Shown in pieces: positions 36,553-45,471 of a stretch of 64,000 bases of DNA (position 1 is its first letter; every line of letters starts with the position of its first letter). The stretch covers positions 124,001 to 188,000 of the forward strand of contig NZ_FCOB02000004.1 in assembly GCF_001545075.1 (NCBI RefSeq), given 5' to 3'. Made by a program: the position numbers and the translations under genes. A model generated the notes under the pieces. The model did not search any database. It was not told the DNA's origin and saw nothing but the letters and a program-made list of their open reading frames with translations. The DNA is from Caballeronia ptereochthonis (GTDB lineage: Bacteria; Pseudomonadota; Gammaproteobacteria; Burkholderiales; Burkholderiaceae).

Positions 36553-37233
36553 ATGCTCGACTGGATCGACAAAGGCGGCGTGATCGCGCCGTTTCTCGAA
36601 GGTGTCGTGTCGGGGACCGCGCTCACGCTGGTTGCATCCGCGTGCGCGTTCGTGATCGGCCTCGCCCTGGGCATCGTGCTGCTGCTCGCGCGCATTTCGC
36701 CGTTCGCGCCGCTGCGCGCGCTGGTCGTATTGTGGGTGAGCCTGATCCGCGGCACGCCGGCGCTGATTCACATGCTGATCGCGTATTACATGGTGCCGGC
36801 GCTGCTCGATATTTCGGTCTCGCCGATCACCGCCGGCATCGCCGCGCTCGCGTGCAACACCAGCGCGTACATCGTCGAAATCCTGCGCGGCGCGCTCGGC
36901 ACGATCTCGTGGGGACAGCGCGCCGCCGGTTACGCGGTGGGCATGCGCACCGCGCAGGTATGGCGGCACGTGCTGCTGCCGCAGGTGATCTACCGGTCCA
37001 TTCCGCCGCTCACCAGCGAATTCACGCTGCTGCTGAAGGCGTCTTCGCTGATGTCGATCATCGCGGTGCCCGAACTCGCGACGGTCGCCCGCAATGCGAC
37101 GCTGCAAACCGATCTGCCGCTGCAGGTCTTCACGATCACCGCCGCCGTCTATTTCGTGATTCTGTTTCTGATCTCGGCCGCCTCACGACTGTGCGAGCGC
37201 CGGGTTGCGAGGATGCTCCCCCATGGCCATTGA
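36553..37233 (+). CDS. ABC amino-acid-type permease 1
   Basis: The 226-residue His/Glu/Gln/Arg-type permease has about five transmembrane helices, the LIRGTPALIHMLIAYY segment and the cytoplasmic EAA-like loop QRAAGYAVGMRTAQVWRHVL. It begins four bases after the binding-protein stop and overlaps the second permease by 11 bases. Forms the membrane pore with its neighbour. Confidence 0.92.
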   Translation: MLDWIDKGGVIAPFLEGVVSGTALTLVASACAFVIGLALGIVLLLARISPFAPLRALVVLWVSLIRGTPALIHMLIAYYMVPALLDISVSPITAGIAALACNTSAYIVEILRGALGTISWGQRAAGYAVGMRTAQVWRHVLLPQVIYRSIPPLTSEFTLLLKASSLMSIIAVPELATVARNATLQTDLPLQVFTITAAVYFVILFLISAASRLCERRVARMLPHGH

Positions 37234-37885
37234 TTTTTCGATCGTCCGTGAAGCGATTCCTCCGCTGCTCGAAGGATTGCGCGTCACCGCACTCGTCAGC
37301 GCGATCGGTATTCCGCTCGGCGTCGTCGCGGGGATCATCGCGGCGTATGCGGCGCAGTCGCGCACGTTGCTGCGGCCAGTCGCGCTCGCTTACGTCGAGC
37401 TGGTGCGCAACATCCCGTACCTGATCCTCGTCTACCTGTCGTTCTTCGGCTTGCCGAAGCTCGGCGTGGCCGCATCGGCGATGACGATCGCGATCGGCTG
37501 CACGGTGTTCTACACCGGCGGCTACTTCTGCGAAATCCTGCGCGCCGCGCTGCGCAGCGTGCCGCGCGGCCAGACGCATGCGGCGTTCTCTCTCGGCATG
37601 ACGTTCTGGCAGGCGCAGCGCCACGTAATCGCACCGCAGTTGTTCGGTTTCATCACGCCGCCGACGACGAGCCTCGCAATCATGATGTTCAAGGACTCGG
37701 CGATCTTCTCGGTGATGAGCCTGCCGGAGATGACCTACCAGAGCAATCTGCTCACCGCAAACACGTTCGCCTATGTCGAAGTGCTCGGCACGACGGCATT
37801 GATCTACTGGAGCTGCAGCGTTCTGCTGGCCGGCGTCGGCCGCCGTCTCGAGACGGTGATCGGCCGCCGCACCCGCCACGTCTGA
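37223..37885 (+). CDS. ABC amino-acid-type permease 2
   Basis: This 220-residue permease of the same class has YVELVRNIPYLILVYLSFFG and the coupling loop HAAFSLGMTFWQAQRHVIAP. ATG 37223 follows GAGGA and lies inside the end of permease 1. The frame to 37205 (GTG-type start) is less likely. It ends 33 bases before the ureohydrolase. Confidence 0.92.
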   Translation: MAIDFSIVREAIPPLLEGLRVTALVSAIGIPLGVVAGIIAAYAAQSRTLLRPVALAYVELVRNIPYLILVYLSFFGLPKLGVAASAMTIAIGCTVFYTGGYFCEILRAALRSVPRGQTHAAFSLGMTFWQAQRHVIAPQLFGFITPPTTSLAIMMFKDSAIFSVMSLPEMTYQSNLLTANTFAYVEVLGTTALIYWSCSVLLAGVGRRLETVIGRRTRHV

Positions 37886-37918
37886 CGCGCATTCCGCCAT
37901 CCATCTGGAGACACACGC

Positions 37919-38878
37919 ATGACTCGATACACCGTTGCGCCGCGCACCGGCCATCCGACGCTGCTCTACTCGGAACTCGATCTCGACATCGACAACCTGA
38001 AGGCCGATATCGCCGTGCTCGGCATGCCGTATGGCGCGCCGTATGCGCCGTCCGATTTCAGCAACGACCAGACCAACGCGCCTTCGGCGATCCGTCAGGC
38101 GACCGATCGCGTCGTGCGCAAGCCGGGCCACTACGACTTCGACATCGACGGTCCGCTGCTGCAGGGCCGCACGGACGTGCGCTTCGTCGACTGCGGCGAC
38201 ATCATCCCCGTTCTGACGAAGCCCGGCGAACACTACGCGCGCGCCGAAGCGGCCGTGCGCCGCATCGTCGCCGGCGGCGCGATGCCGATCGTGCTCGGCG
38301 GCGATCACGGCATCACGACGCCGGTGCTGCGCGGCCTCGACGCGAGCGGCCCGATCACGCTCGTGCACATCGACGCGCACCTCGACTGGCGCGACGACGT
38401 GAACGGCGTGCGCGAAGGCCTGTCGAGCCCCATCCGCCGCGCCTCGGAAATGGCGCACGTCGATCGCATCTTCCAGATCGGGCTGCGCGCGCAAGGCAGC
38501 GGCCGCCCCGAGGAGCTGGTCGCCGCGCGCGCATACGGCTCGGAACTCGTGACTGCATACGAGCTGCACGACATCGGCATGGACGCGGTGCTCGCGCGCA
38601 TTCCCGACGGCGGCAACTACTACCTGACGATCGACGCCGATGGTCTCGATCCTTCGGTGATGCCGGCGGTCGCGGGTCCGGCGCCGGGCGGCGTGACCTT
38701 CGTGCAGGCCCGAAAGCTGATTCACGGCCTGGTGAAGAAGGGCCGCGTGGTCGGCATGGACATCGTCGAGATCCAGCCGGAGAAAGACGATGCGAATCTG
38801 ATCTCCTGCGTGACGGCTGGCCGCCTCATTCTCAACCTGATCGGCGCGTCGATCCGCGCGGGTTACTTCGACAAGTGA
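37919..38878 (+). CDS. Ureohydrolase (agmatinase/arginase family)
   Basis: This 319-residue cytosolic Mn-dependent hydrolase frees urea from a guanidino compound. Metal-ligand motifs are GGDHG (about 128), DAHLDW (about 150-155) and DADGLDPS (about 240). N-terminal LGMPYGAPYAPSDFSNDQTN is closer to agmatinase or guanidino-acid hydrolases than to arginase proper. It lies inside the ABC importer operon, between permease and ATPase genes, so the imported substrate is probably a guanidino acid or agmatine-like molecule. The exact substrate is unknown. Confidence 0.88.
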   Translation: MTRYTVAPRTGHPTLLYSELDLDIDNLKADIAVLGMPYGAPYAPSDFSNDQTNAPSAIRQATDRVVRKPGHYDFDIDGPLLQGRTDVRFVDCGDIIPVLTKPGEHYARAEAAVRRIVAGGAMPIVLGGDHGITTPVLRGLDASGPITLVHIDAHLDWRDDVNGVREGLSSPIRRASEMAHVDRIFQIGLRAQGSGRPEELVAARAYGSELVTAYELHDIGMDAVLARIPDGGNYYLTIDADGLDPSVMPAVAGPAPGGVTFVQARKLIHGLVKKGRVVGMDIVEIQPEKDDANLISCVTAGRLILNLIGASIRAGYFDK

Positions 38879-38886
38879 GCCGTCCA

Positions 38887-39633
38887 ATGAGCGCCAGTCA
38901 GGCCATCATCGATATCCGCGCGATCGACAAGTGGTACGGCGCGCACCACGTGCTCAAGCAATGTTCGACGCATGTGAACAAGGGGGAGATCGTCGTGGTG
39001 TGCGGGCCGTCGGGTTCGGGCAAATCGACATTGATCAAGACAGTCAATGCGCTGGAGCCGTTCCAGAAAGGCGACATTCTCGTCGATGGCACGTCGCTGG
39101 TCGCGAAGTCGACGAACTTGCCGATGCTGCGCAGCCGCGTCGGCATGGTGTTCCAGCACTTCGAGCTGTTCCCGCATCTCGATCTCACGCGCAATCTGAC
39201 GCTCGCGCAGCGCATCGTGCTCGGCCGCGCCGAAGACAAGGCACGTGGGAAGGCGCGCGAGCTGCTGGATCGCGTCGGCCTGTCGGCGCACGCGCACAAG
39301 TACCCGGGGCAGCTGTCAGGCGGCCAGCAACAGCGCGTCGCGATCGCGCGCGCGTTGTCGATGGATCCGATGGCGATGCTGTTCGATGAACCCACGTCGG
39401 CGCTCGATCCGGAGATGGTCAACGAAGTGCTCGACGTGATGGTCGAACTCGCACGCGAGGGCATGACGATGATGGTCGTCACGCACGAGATGGGCTTCGC
39501 GCGCCGCGTCGCGCATCGCGTCGTGTTCATGGAGGACGGTGCGATCATCGAAGACAGCCCGACCGACGTGTTCTTCCAGGACGCCGCCAGCCCCGCCGCC
39601 AAGCGCTTTCTTTCGAAGATTCTTCACCACTGA
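38887..39633 (+). CDS. ABC amino-acid-type ATPase
   Basis: The ATPase of the importer has Walker A GPSGSGKST, Q-loop FQHFELFPHLD, signature LSGGQQQR, Walker B MLFDEPTSALDPEM and H-loop VVTHEMGFA. ATG 38887 gives the usual length (248 residues); GTG 38875 overlaps the ureohydrolase stop and is an alternative. It is unusual that an enzyme gene splits the permeases from the ATPase. Confidence 0.93.
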   Translation: MSASQAIIDIRAIDKWYGAHHVLKQCSTHVNKGEIVVVCGPSGSGKSTLIKTVNALEPFQKGDILVDGTSLVAKSTNLPMLRSRVGMVFQHFELFPHLDLTRNLTLAQRIVLGRAEDKARGKARELLDRVGLSAHAHKYPGQLSGGQQQRVAIARALSMDPMAMLFDEPTSALDPEMVNEVLDVMVELAREGMTMMVVTHEMGFARRVAHRVVFMEDGAIIEDSPTDVFFQDAASPAAKRFLSKILHH

Positions 39634-39650
39634 CTTACCTTCTCAACGAC

Positions 39651-40064
39651 ATGGCCACGCATACTCGCATCCGCCCGTTCAATACGCGCGACACCTATCC
39701 GGAGCAGAAGCTCGACAACGATCTGTGCCAGGCCGTCATCGCCGGCAACACGATCTATCTGCGCGGCCAGATCGGCCAGGATCTCGACACCCGCGAATCG
39801 GTCGGCATCGGCGACGTCACCGCCCAGACCGAGAAGGCGATGGCGAACGTCAAGATGCTGCTCGACGAATGCGGCAGCAAGCTCGAAGACATCTGCAAGG
39901 TGACGGTGTACATCATCGATCCGCGCTACCGCGAAGCCGTCTACAACGTGATGGGTCGCTGGCTCAAGGGCGTTTTCCCCGTGTCGACCGGCATCGTCGT
40001 GCAGGCGCTCGCGCGGCCCGAGTGGCTCGTCGAAATCGACGTGATCGCGGTGAGGCCGGAATGA
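39651..40064 (+). CDS. RidA-family protein
   Basis: The 137-residue YjgF/RidA protein has family stretches AVIAGNTIYLRGQIGQDLDT, TEKAMANVKMLLDECGSKLE, DICKVTVYIIDPRYREAVYN and RPEWLVEIDVIAV. Classic RidA hydrolyses reactive enamines or imines from amino acid breakdown; the late residues here (usually an R-x-x-x-x-E pair) are partly kept. Its stop overlaps the next gene (ATGA). Its presence suggests the pathway passes an imine, or that it is a pathway-specific deaminase variant. Confidence 0.88.
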   Translation: MATHTRIRPFNTRDTYPEQKLDNDLCQAVIAGNTIYLRGQIGQDLDTRESVGIGDVTAQTEKAMANVKMLLDECGSKLEDICKVTVYIIDPRYREAVYNVMGRWLKGVFPVSTGIVVQALARPEWLVEIDVIAVRPE

Positions 40065-41197
40065 CGCTGGGCCGCAGCGCCGACTTGCTGAAGGCGTTGA
40101 TCGCCTTCCCGACGATCTCGTGCACGCCGAATCTCGCGCTGATCGAGCACGTCGCCGGCGTGCTCGGCGCGGCGGGCATCGCGTGCACGATCGTCAAGGA
40201 CGAGGCGGGCACCTGCGCGAATCTGTTCGCGAGCACGGGACCGGCGCACACGCCCGGCGTGATGCTGTCGGGACATGCCGACGTGGTGCCGGTCGAAGGC
40301 CAGCCGTGGACGACGCCGCCGTTCGAAGCAACGTTGCGCGACGATCGTCTGTACGGACGCGGCGCCGCCGACATGAAGGGCTTCGTCGCGTGCGCGGTCG
40401 TCGCGATGCTCGATGCATCGAAGCGTACGCTCCGCAAGCCGCTGCAGCTCGCGTTGTCGTATGACGAGGAGATCGGCTGCGTCGGCGTGCGGCGGCTCAT
40501 CGATGTGCTGGAGATGTCGCCGGTGCGTCCCGACCTCTGCGTGGTCGGCGAACCGACGATGATGCAGATCGCGACCGGCCATAAGGGCAAGGCCGCGTAT
40601 CGCGCGGTCTGTTGCGGGGAGGAAGGCCATTCTGCGCTCGCGCCGAAGTACCGGAATGCGATCCACGTCGCCACCAGCTGGATCGTGGCGATGCGCGCGG
40701 CGCAGGAGCGGCTCGCGCAGCACGGCGCGCGCGACGACGGCTACGACGTGCCCTATTCGACGATTCACGTCGGCACGATTCACGGCGGCCGGGCGCTGAA
40801 CATCGTGCCGAATCGATGCACGCTCGACTTCGAGATCCGCACGCTCGCGAACGATCGCGCCGACGCGATTCTCGACGACATCCGCACGCGTGCCGCTCGT
40901 GACGATGAGGCAGCGCTACCCGACATCGCGGAAGTAAACGCATATCCGGGCCTCGACACGCACGTCGCGAGCGACGCGGTGCGTTTTCTCGAAGCATTCC
41001 TGCCGGCGGATACATCGAAGCGCAAGGTCGCGTTCGGCACGGAGGGCGGCCTCTACTCGACGCGTCTCTCCGTGCCCACGCTGGTTTGCGGCCCCGGCGA
41101 CATCGACGTGGCGCACAAGCCGGACGAGTACGTCGCACTCGCGCAACTCGACGCGTGCGATACGTTTCTTGCGCGTCTGATCGGCGGGCTGCTGTAG
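40061..41197 (+). CDS. ArgE/DapE-type M20 amidohydrolase
   Basis: The 378-residue zinc amidohydrolase resembles acetylornithine deacetylase. It has SGHADVVPVEGQPW, GRGAADMKGF, SYDEEIGCVG, CVVGEPT, GEEGHSALAPKYRNAI and a late GPGDIDVAHKPDEYV. It should cleave an N-acyl amino acid. ATG 40061 overlaps the RidA stop. As last gene of the importer operon it is more likely catabolic than biosynthetic. True ArgE is encoded elsewhere or not needed; I leave the symbol blank. Confidence 0.88.
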   Translation: MTLGRSADLLKALIAFPTISCTPNLALIEHVAGVLGAAGIACTIVKDEAGTCANLFASTGPAHTPGVMLSGHADVVPVEGQPWTTPPFEATLRDDRLYGRGAADMKGFVACAVVAMLDASKRTLRKPLQLALSYDEEIGCVGVRRLIDVLEMSPVRPDLCVVGEPTMMQIATGHKGKAAYRAVCCGEEGHSALAPKYRNAIHVATSWIVAMRAAQERLAQHGARDDGYDVPYSTIHVGTIHGGRALNIVPNRCTLDFEIRTLANDRADAILDDIRTRAARDDEAALPDIAEVNAYPGLDTHVASDAVRFLEAFLPADTSKRKVAFGTEGGLYSTRLSVPTLVCGPGDIDVAHKPDEYVALAQLDACDTFLARLIGGLL

Positions 41198-41224
41198 AGC
41201 CGCTTACACCAGCCCCGGCGGTCT

Positions 41225-42058
41225 TCATCCGTCCGTCGAGACCGTAACCGCCTCCCACGCACGGATTTCATTCTCGAATGCCGACAGCTTGTTTCGCACG
41301 AGCCCGAGTGCATCGCTTCCGAGCAAAAGATGCGCGGGCGGGCGGTCCGCAGCAATCGCCGTGAGCATCGCGCATGCTGCCTTCCTGGGGTCTCCCGGTT
41401 GCTTGCCGCTTTTCTCCTCGCGGGCTTTGCGGATGGGAACGAAGATATCGTCGTAGTCCGCAATGGATCGTGGCGTTCGCGTCATCGAACGGCCGGCCCA
41501 GTCGGTGCGGAACGAACCGGGCGCCACGGCTGTCACGGCAATGCCGAAAGGCTCTACCTCCTTGCCAAGTGCTTCGGAAATGCCCTCCAGCGCGAATTTG
41601 CTCCCACAGTAGTAAGTGATTCCCGGCATCGTGATGTGGCCGCCCATCGACGTAATATTCAGAATGTGGCCGCGTCGGCGCTCACGCATGAAAGGCAGGA
41701 CGGCCTTCATCATCGCAACGGCCCCAAACACGTTCACGTCGAACTGTCGGCGCATCTCCGCCAGGGGCGATTCTTCCATGACGCCTTCGTGGCCGTAACC
41801 GGCATTGTTGACGAGGACGTCGATGGGGCCCACGCTCGCCTCGATTTCCGCCACGATGCCGTCGATGGCATCGAAGTCGGTCACGTCAAGCACTCGGCCA
41901 AAAGCGGCACTCGCGGACAGAGACTCGAAGTCGCGCCGTGCCTGCGCACTTCTCACAGTCCCGATGACCTTGTGACCCGCCGCCAGCGCTTCTTGTGCGA
42001 GCGCACGGCCAAAGCCGCTGCTGACGCCGGTGATGAGCAGGATTTTGCCGGATGCCAT
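41225..42058 (-). CDS. Short-chain dehydrogenase/reductase
   Basis: The 277-residue classical SDR has the NAD(P) loop TGVSSGFGRALAQ (10-22), NNAG, catalytic Ser in NITSMGGHITM and YCGSK as YxxxK. The late segment DPRKAACAMLTAIAADRPPA is typical of the DltE-like oxidoreductases often regulated by AraC genes. Substrate unknown. Divergent from the AraC-type gene across about 94 bases; likely its target. Confidence 0.9.
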   Translation of the reverse strand: MASGKILLITGVSSGFGRALAQEALAAGHKVIGTVRSAQARRDFESLSASAAFGRVLDVTDFDAIDGIVAEIEASVGPIDVLVNNAGYGHEGVMEESPLAEMRRQFDVNVFGAVAMMKAVLPFMRERRRGHILNITSMGGHITMPGITYYCGSKFALEGISEALGKEVEPFGIAVTAVAPGSFRTDWAGRSMTRTPRSIADYDDIFVPIRKAREEKSGKQPGDPRKAACAMLTAIAADRPPAHLLLGSDALGLVRNKLSAFENEIRAWEAVTVSTDG

Positions 42059-42152
42059 CGAAGCTTCTCCCAGATGTCGATCGGAGAGTGCATGCTAATC
42101 TCATAAGCACGGCTGGATAAGCCAAATTACGCTGATTTTCTTGCATAAAACT

Positions 42153-43124
42153 ATGGGTATGAATCGCGCCGCTACTCACCACACGGATCCATCCTCTCGA
42201 AGCCAGAAACGCATGGTCGCCCTGCTGCGCGCGCTCGCGCCCGAGGAGGGCTACAACCTGACGGCATTGCCGAGCGTCCGCATCCTGCGTTCGAATCGCG
42301 CGCTGTCGCGCACGCCGGTTCTGTACGATCCCGGCATCGTGATCGTTTGCCAGGGCCGCAAGCGCGGTTACTTCGGAGATCGGCTCTATCTGTACGACGA
42401 GCATCACTATCTGGCCGTATCCGTGCCCGTTCCGTTCAGCATGGAAACCGACGCAACGCAGGAGCGCCCGCTGCTCGCACTGTATTTGCACCTCGATTTC
42501 GCAATGGCCGCCGAGCTGGCGGCGCAGATCGACCGCGCAGGCGTAACGGAGCGAGTGCAAACGCCTCAGAGCATGACGTCGACACCGATGGATGACGCGA
42601 TGCGAGCGTCGGTCCTGCGCTTCCTCGAGGCGATGCATCGGCCGCTCGAAGCCGTTGTGCTGGGTCCGGGCCTGCTGCGCGAACTGTATTTCCGTGCGCT
42701 CACCGGGCCGCAGGGAAGCTCGATGCGAGAGGCCTTGGCGATGCGGGGACAGTTCGGCAGGATAGGCAGATCACTGCGCCTCATCCATGCCGACTACGCG
42801 CAGCCCCTCGACGTGTCGCAACTGGCCAAGGAAGCGGGCATGAGCGTCCCGAGCTTCCACAGCCACTTCAAGGCAATCACGCAGGTGTCGCCGATACAGT
42901 ACGTGAAATCGACGCGTCTGCATCAGGCGCGCCTGTTGATGGTGCGCCAGGATCTGACCGCGGAGGCGGCCGGCCATGCCGTGGGTTACACGAGCCCGTC
43001 CCAGTTCAGCAGAGAGTTCAAGCGCCTGTTTGGCTTGACGCCAGCGGCGGAGACGAAGCGCATGCGCGAGGGCTTCGCCATTCCGGCCGCGTTCGCTGAT
43101 TCTGCTTACGTCTCTTCCCACTGA
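42153..43124 (+). CDS. AraC-family regulator with PF06719-type N-terminus
   Basis: The product, about 323 residues, has an N-terminal sensor domain (LSRTPVLYDPGIVIVCQGRK, HYLAVSVPVPFSMET) and a C-terminal pair of helix-turn-helix motifs (LDVSQLAKEAGMSVPSFHSH, AGHAVGYTSPSQFSREFKRL). ATG 42153 or 42159 is the start; TTG 42141 is also in frame. No strong ribosome site. Divergent from the SDR gene, which it probably controls. Confidence 0.88.
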   Translation: MGMNRAATHHTDPSSRSQKRMVALLRALAPEEGYNLTALPSVRILRSNRALSRTPVLYDPGIVIVCQGRKRGYFGDRLYLYDEHHYLAVSVPVPFSMETDATQERPLLALYLHLDFAMAAELAAQIDRAGVTERVQTPQSMTSTPMDDAMRASVLRFLEAMHRPLEAVVLGPGLLRELYFRALTGPQGSSMREALAMRGQFGRIGRSLRLIHADYAQPLDVSQLAKEAGMSVPSFHSHFKAITQVSPIQYVKSTRLHQARLLMVRQDLTAEAAGHAVGYTSPSQFSREFKRLFGLTPAAETKRMREGFAIPAAFADSAYVSSH

Positions 43125-43194
43125 GCCTGGCGCATTTCGCTTTGACGATGACGAGTAATACTGATTAACGTGAGATGCGCTTCCAGGCACCTCT

Positions 43195-43662
43195 TCAAAT
43201 CGGTAAAGACATGCCAAATTTGACGCGAGACATCACGACCATCGTCTCGAAGTGGCGAATATTGGGGTTCTGCCGAAAAACGCGCGTCGCGAACTCCTCG
43301 TAGTGATCGATGTCGCGCACGTTGATCAGCAACACGAAGTCGGCGCGTCCGGTGACGACATAGCATTGCATCACCTCCGGCACGCCGTTCAGAAAACGCT
43401 TGAATTCGTCGAGCAGATCGAGCCGCTCGCGTTCGACCTGAACGAGAACCCACATCATCAACGGCAAACCGACCTTGCCCGGATCGACCACCGAGATGTC
43501 CTTCTGGATAAAGCCCTCTTCCCTCAGCCGCTTGACTCGCCGAAGGCAGGCGGGCGGGCTCAGGTTCACCTCCGCAGCGAGCGCCTGATTGCTGATCTGG
43601 TTATCGATTTGAAGCCGCGCGAGGATGCGGCGGTCGTAGTCATCGAGCGAGGTATCGAGCAT
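43195..43662 (-). CDS. Lrp/AsnC-family regulator
   Basis: The 155-residue protein has the N-terminal helix-turn-helix (DDYDRRILARLQIDNQISNQ, AAEVNLSPPACLRRVKRLRE) and a C-terminal RAM ligand-binding domain (VPEVMQCYVVTGRADFVLLI). Divergent from the binding-protein/deformylase/aminotransferase set across 130 AT-richer bases, so it is the likely amino-acid-responsive regulator of that set. Confidence 0.92.
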   Translation of the reverse strand: MLDTSLDDYDRRILARLQIDNQISNQALAAEVNLSPPACLRRVKRLREEGFIQKDISVVDPGKVGLPLMMWVLVQVERERLDLLDEFKRFLNGVPEVMQCYVVTGRADFVLLINVRDIDHYEEFATRVFRQNPNIRHFETMVVMSRVKFGMSLPI

Positions 43663-43792
43663 TTTTTCAATTTCTCCAAAGGCCCGGAGAAAGAAATCCG
43701 ATTAACCATAACCCCGCAGAACAGATATTGGATTTCGCGCCGGCTCCATAAAATCGTATCACCACACAGTGCCCGATTCCAAGGAGAAATCC

Positions 43793-44922
43793 GTGTCGCG
43801 ACCCTACCTTGCTTCTGCTTTTCACTGGCGCTCTGTTGCGTCCAGGCGCATGCGCAAACCGTCGTCACCATCGGCTATGCCGGCGCGCTGAGCGGCGCGC
43901 AGGCACATTTCGGCAAAGACAGCGAGCGCGGCATCCGGCTCGCCATGGACGAAATCAACGCAACGCATCCCGTGATCGGCGGCAAGCCGGTCACGTTCGC
44001 GCTCGACGCCGAGGACGACGCCGCCGATCCGAAAACCGCGACTACCGTCGCGCAACGCTTCGCCGACGCTCATGTGAGCGCGGTCATCGGCCATCAGAAC
44101 TCGGGCACGTCGATCGCGGTCGCGCACATCTACGCGCAGCAGCACATCGCCGAGCTCACGCCGTCGGCCACGAACCCGTCGTTCACACAGCTCGGTTTCG
44201 ACACCACGTTCCGCATGCTGGCCAACGACAATTTTCTCGGTGAGGCGTTGTCGCACTACGTCGCCGATCAGTTGCACGCGAAGCGTGTCGCGGTGATCGA
44301 CGATCGAACCGCCTACGGGCAAGGCATCGCGGATGTGTTTGCGAATCAGGTGCAGTCCTCGGGTGCAACGATCGTCACGCGCGAGTATTCGACGGACAAG
44401 GCGTTCGACTTCAAGGCGGTGCTCACGCGCGTGAAAGGCGTCGATCCTCAGGTCATCTTTTTCGGCGGCATGGACGCGCAAGGCGGCCCGATGCTCAGGC
44501 AGATGCGTCAATTCGCGATCAACGCGCCGCTGATCGGCGGCGATGGTCTATGCACCACGGAGATGATCAAGCTCGCGGGCCAGGCCCTCAACCACAACCT
44601 GTTCTGCGCCGACGGCGGCCGCAGTCTCGCGAAGATGCCGGGCGGTCCCGCTTTTGCGGCGAAATTCAAGGCGAAGTATGGCGAGCCGGTGCAACTGTAT
44701 GCGCCATATGCCTACGACGCGATGATGGCGGTCTATCACGCGGCGACACTGGCGCAGGCAACCGATGCGCCGTCGATCGCGGCGGCGCTGCACCGCGTGT
44801 CCTTTCAGGGCGTGACGGGCCAGGTGGCCTTCGACGAACACGGCGATCTGCGCACGCCGGCCGCGACGATTTCCACGTACGAGGGCGACAGGAAGATCGC
44901 GGTCACGGAGGTCGTCAAATGA
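43793..44922 (+). CDS. Branched-chain-type ABC solute-binding protein with apparent frameshift in the signal peptide
   Basis: From about 43800 the frame encodes a family 1 periplasmic binding protein: TLPCFCFSLALCCVQAHA (signal core), mature start QTVVTIGYAGALSGAQAHFG, then ATTVAQRFADAHVSAVIGHQ and YAPYAYDAMMAVYHAA. That frame has no ATG, GTG or TTG between about 43660 and the signal core. The only well-placed start, GTG 43793 seven bases after AAGGAG, is in the +1 frame (MSRPYL...) and stops at 43891. One missing base near 43811 would join MSRPYL to the signal core. It is either a true null allele or a sequence error. No permease or ATPase adjoins it. Coordinates are from the presumed start. 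Confidence 0.75.
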
Positions 44923-45464
44923 GGCGCGAGATCCTGACGGTCGGCTCGCCGGGGCTGAGGATCGTCGCCAGTCATGTGCCGAACGTCGGCGACGCCACCG
45001 TTGTCGCCGATGCCATCGCCTTGCGGGACACATTGCGGGCATTTCGCGATGAGCACGGCTTCGGACGCGCCATTGCGGCCACGCAGATCGGTATTGCCAG
45101 GCGCATGATCGGCCTTGCGCTGCCGGACTGGCCCGAGGTGATCGTGAATCCGGAGATCGTCTGGACGAGCGTGTGCCGCATCACGTTGTGGGACGACTGC
45201 ATGTGCTTTCCGGACATGCTGGTGCGCGTGGAGCGGCACGCGTCGATCTCGCTGCGGTTCGTCGATCTGGCCGGGCGGCTGCATCTGCGCGAACGCCTGA
45301 GCCCCGATGTCTCGGAACTGATGCAGCACGAGATCGATCATCTCGATGGTGTGCTGTCGTTCGATCGTGCCGTCGGCGCTAACCCGTTCGTCCATCGCAG
45401 GGTCTTCGAAAACGAACGTGAAGCCTTCGCACGCGATGTCGATCACTTCACGCAACCTGTCTGA
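44919..45464 (+). CDS. Peptide deformylase homologue with altered motifs
   Basis: The 181-residue protein has the PDF fold order. Motif 1 is GRAIAATQIG (49-58; the usual second Gly is Ala). Motif 2 is DDCMC (92-96) in place of EGCLS, with metal Cys94 kept. Motif 3 is an intact HEIDH (137-141). The metal site should form, but the substrate loop differs from housekeeping PDF. It overlaps the binding-protein stop by four bases and lies eight bases before the aminotransferase start. It may deformylate N-formyl amino acids or another small amide rather than nascent proteins; that is inference. Confidence 0.82.
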   Translation: MRREILTVGSPGLRIVASHVPNVGDATVVADAIALRDTLRAFRDEHGFGRAIAATQIGIARRMIGLALPDWPEVIVNPEIVWTSVCRITLWDDCMCFPDMLVRVERHASISLRFVDLAGRLHLRERLSPDVSELMQHEIDHLDGVLSFDRAVGANPFVHRRVFENEREAFARDVDHFTQPV

Positions 45465-45471
45465 GTTCACT

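Noticed and set aside
40061..41197. Calling the M20 enzyme biosynthetic argE
   Set aside because: It is last in an importer operon with a ureohydrolase, so a catabolic role is more likely.
43252..43790. N-terminal extension of the binding protein into the AsnC gene
   Set aside because: It is antisense to the regulator and lacks any start next to the signal peptide; treated as a frameshift instead.
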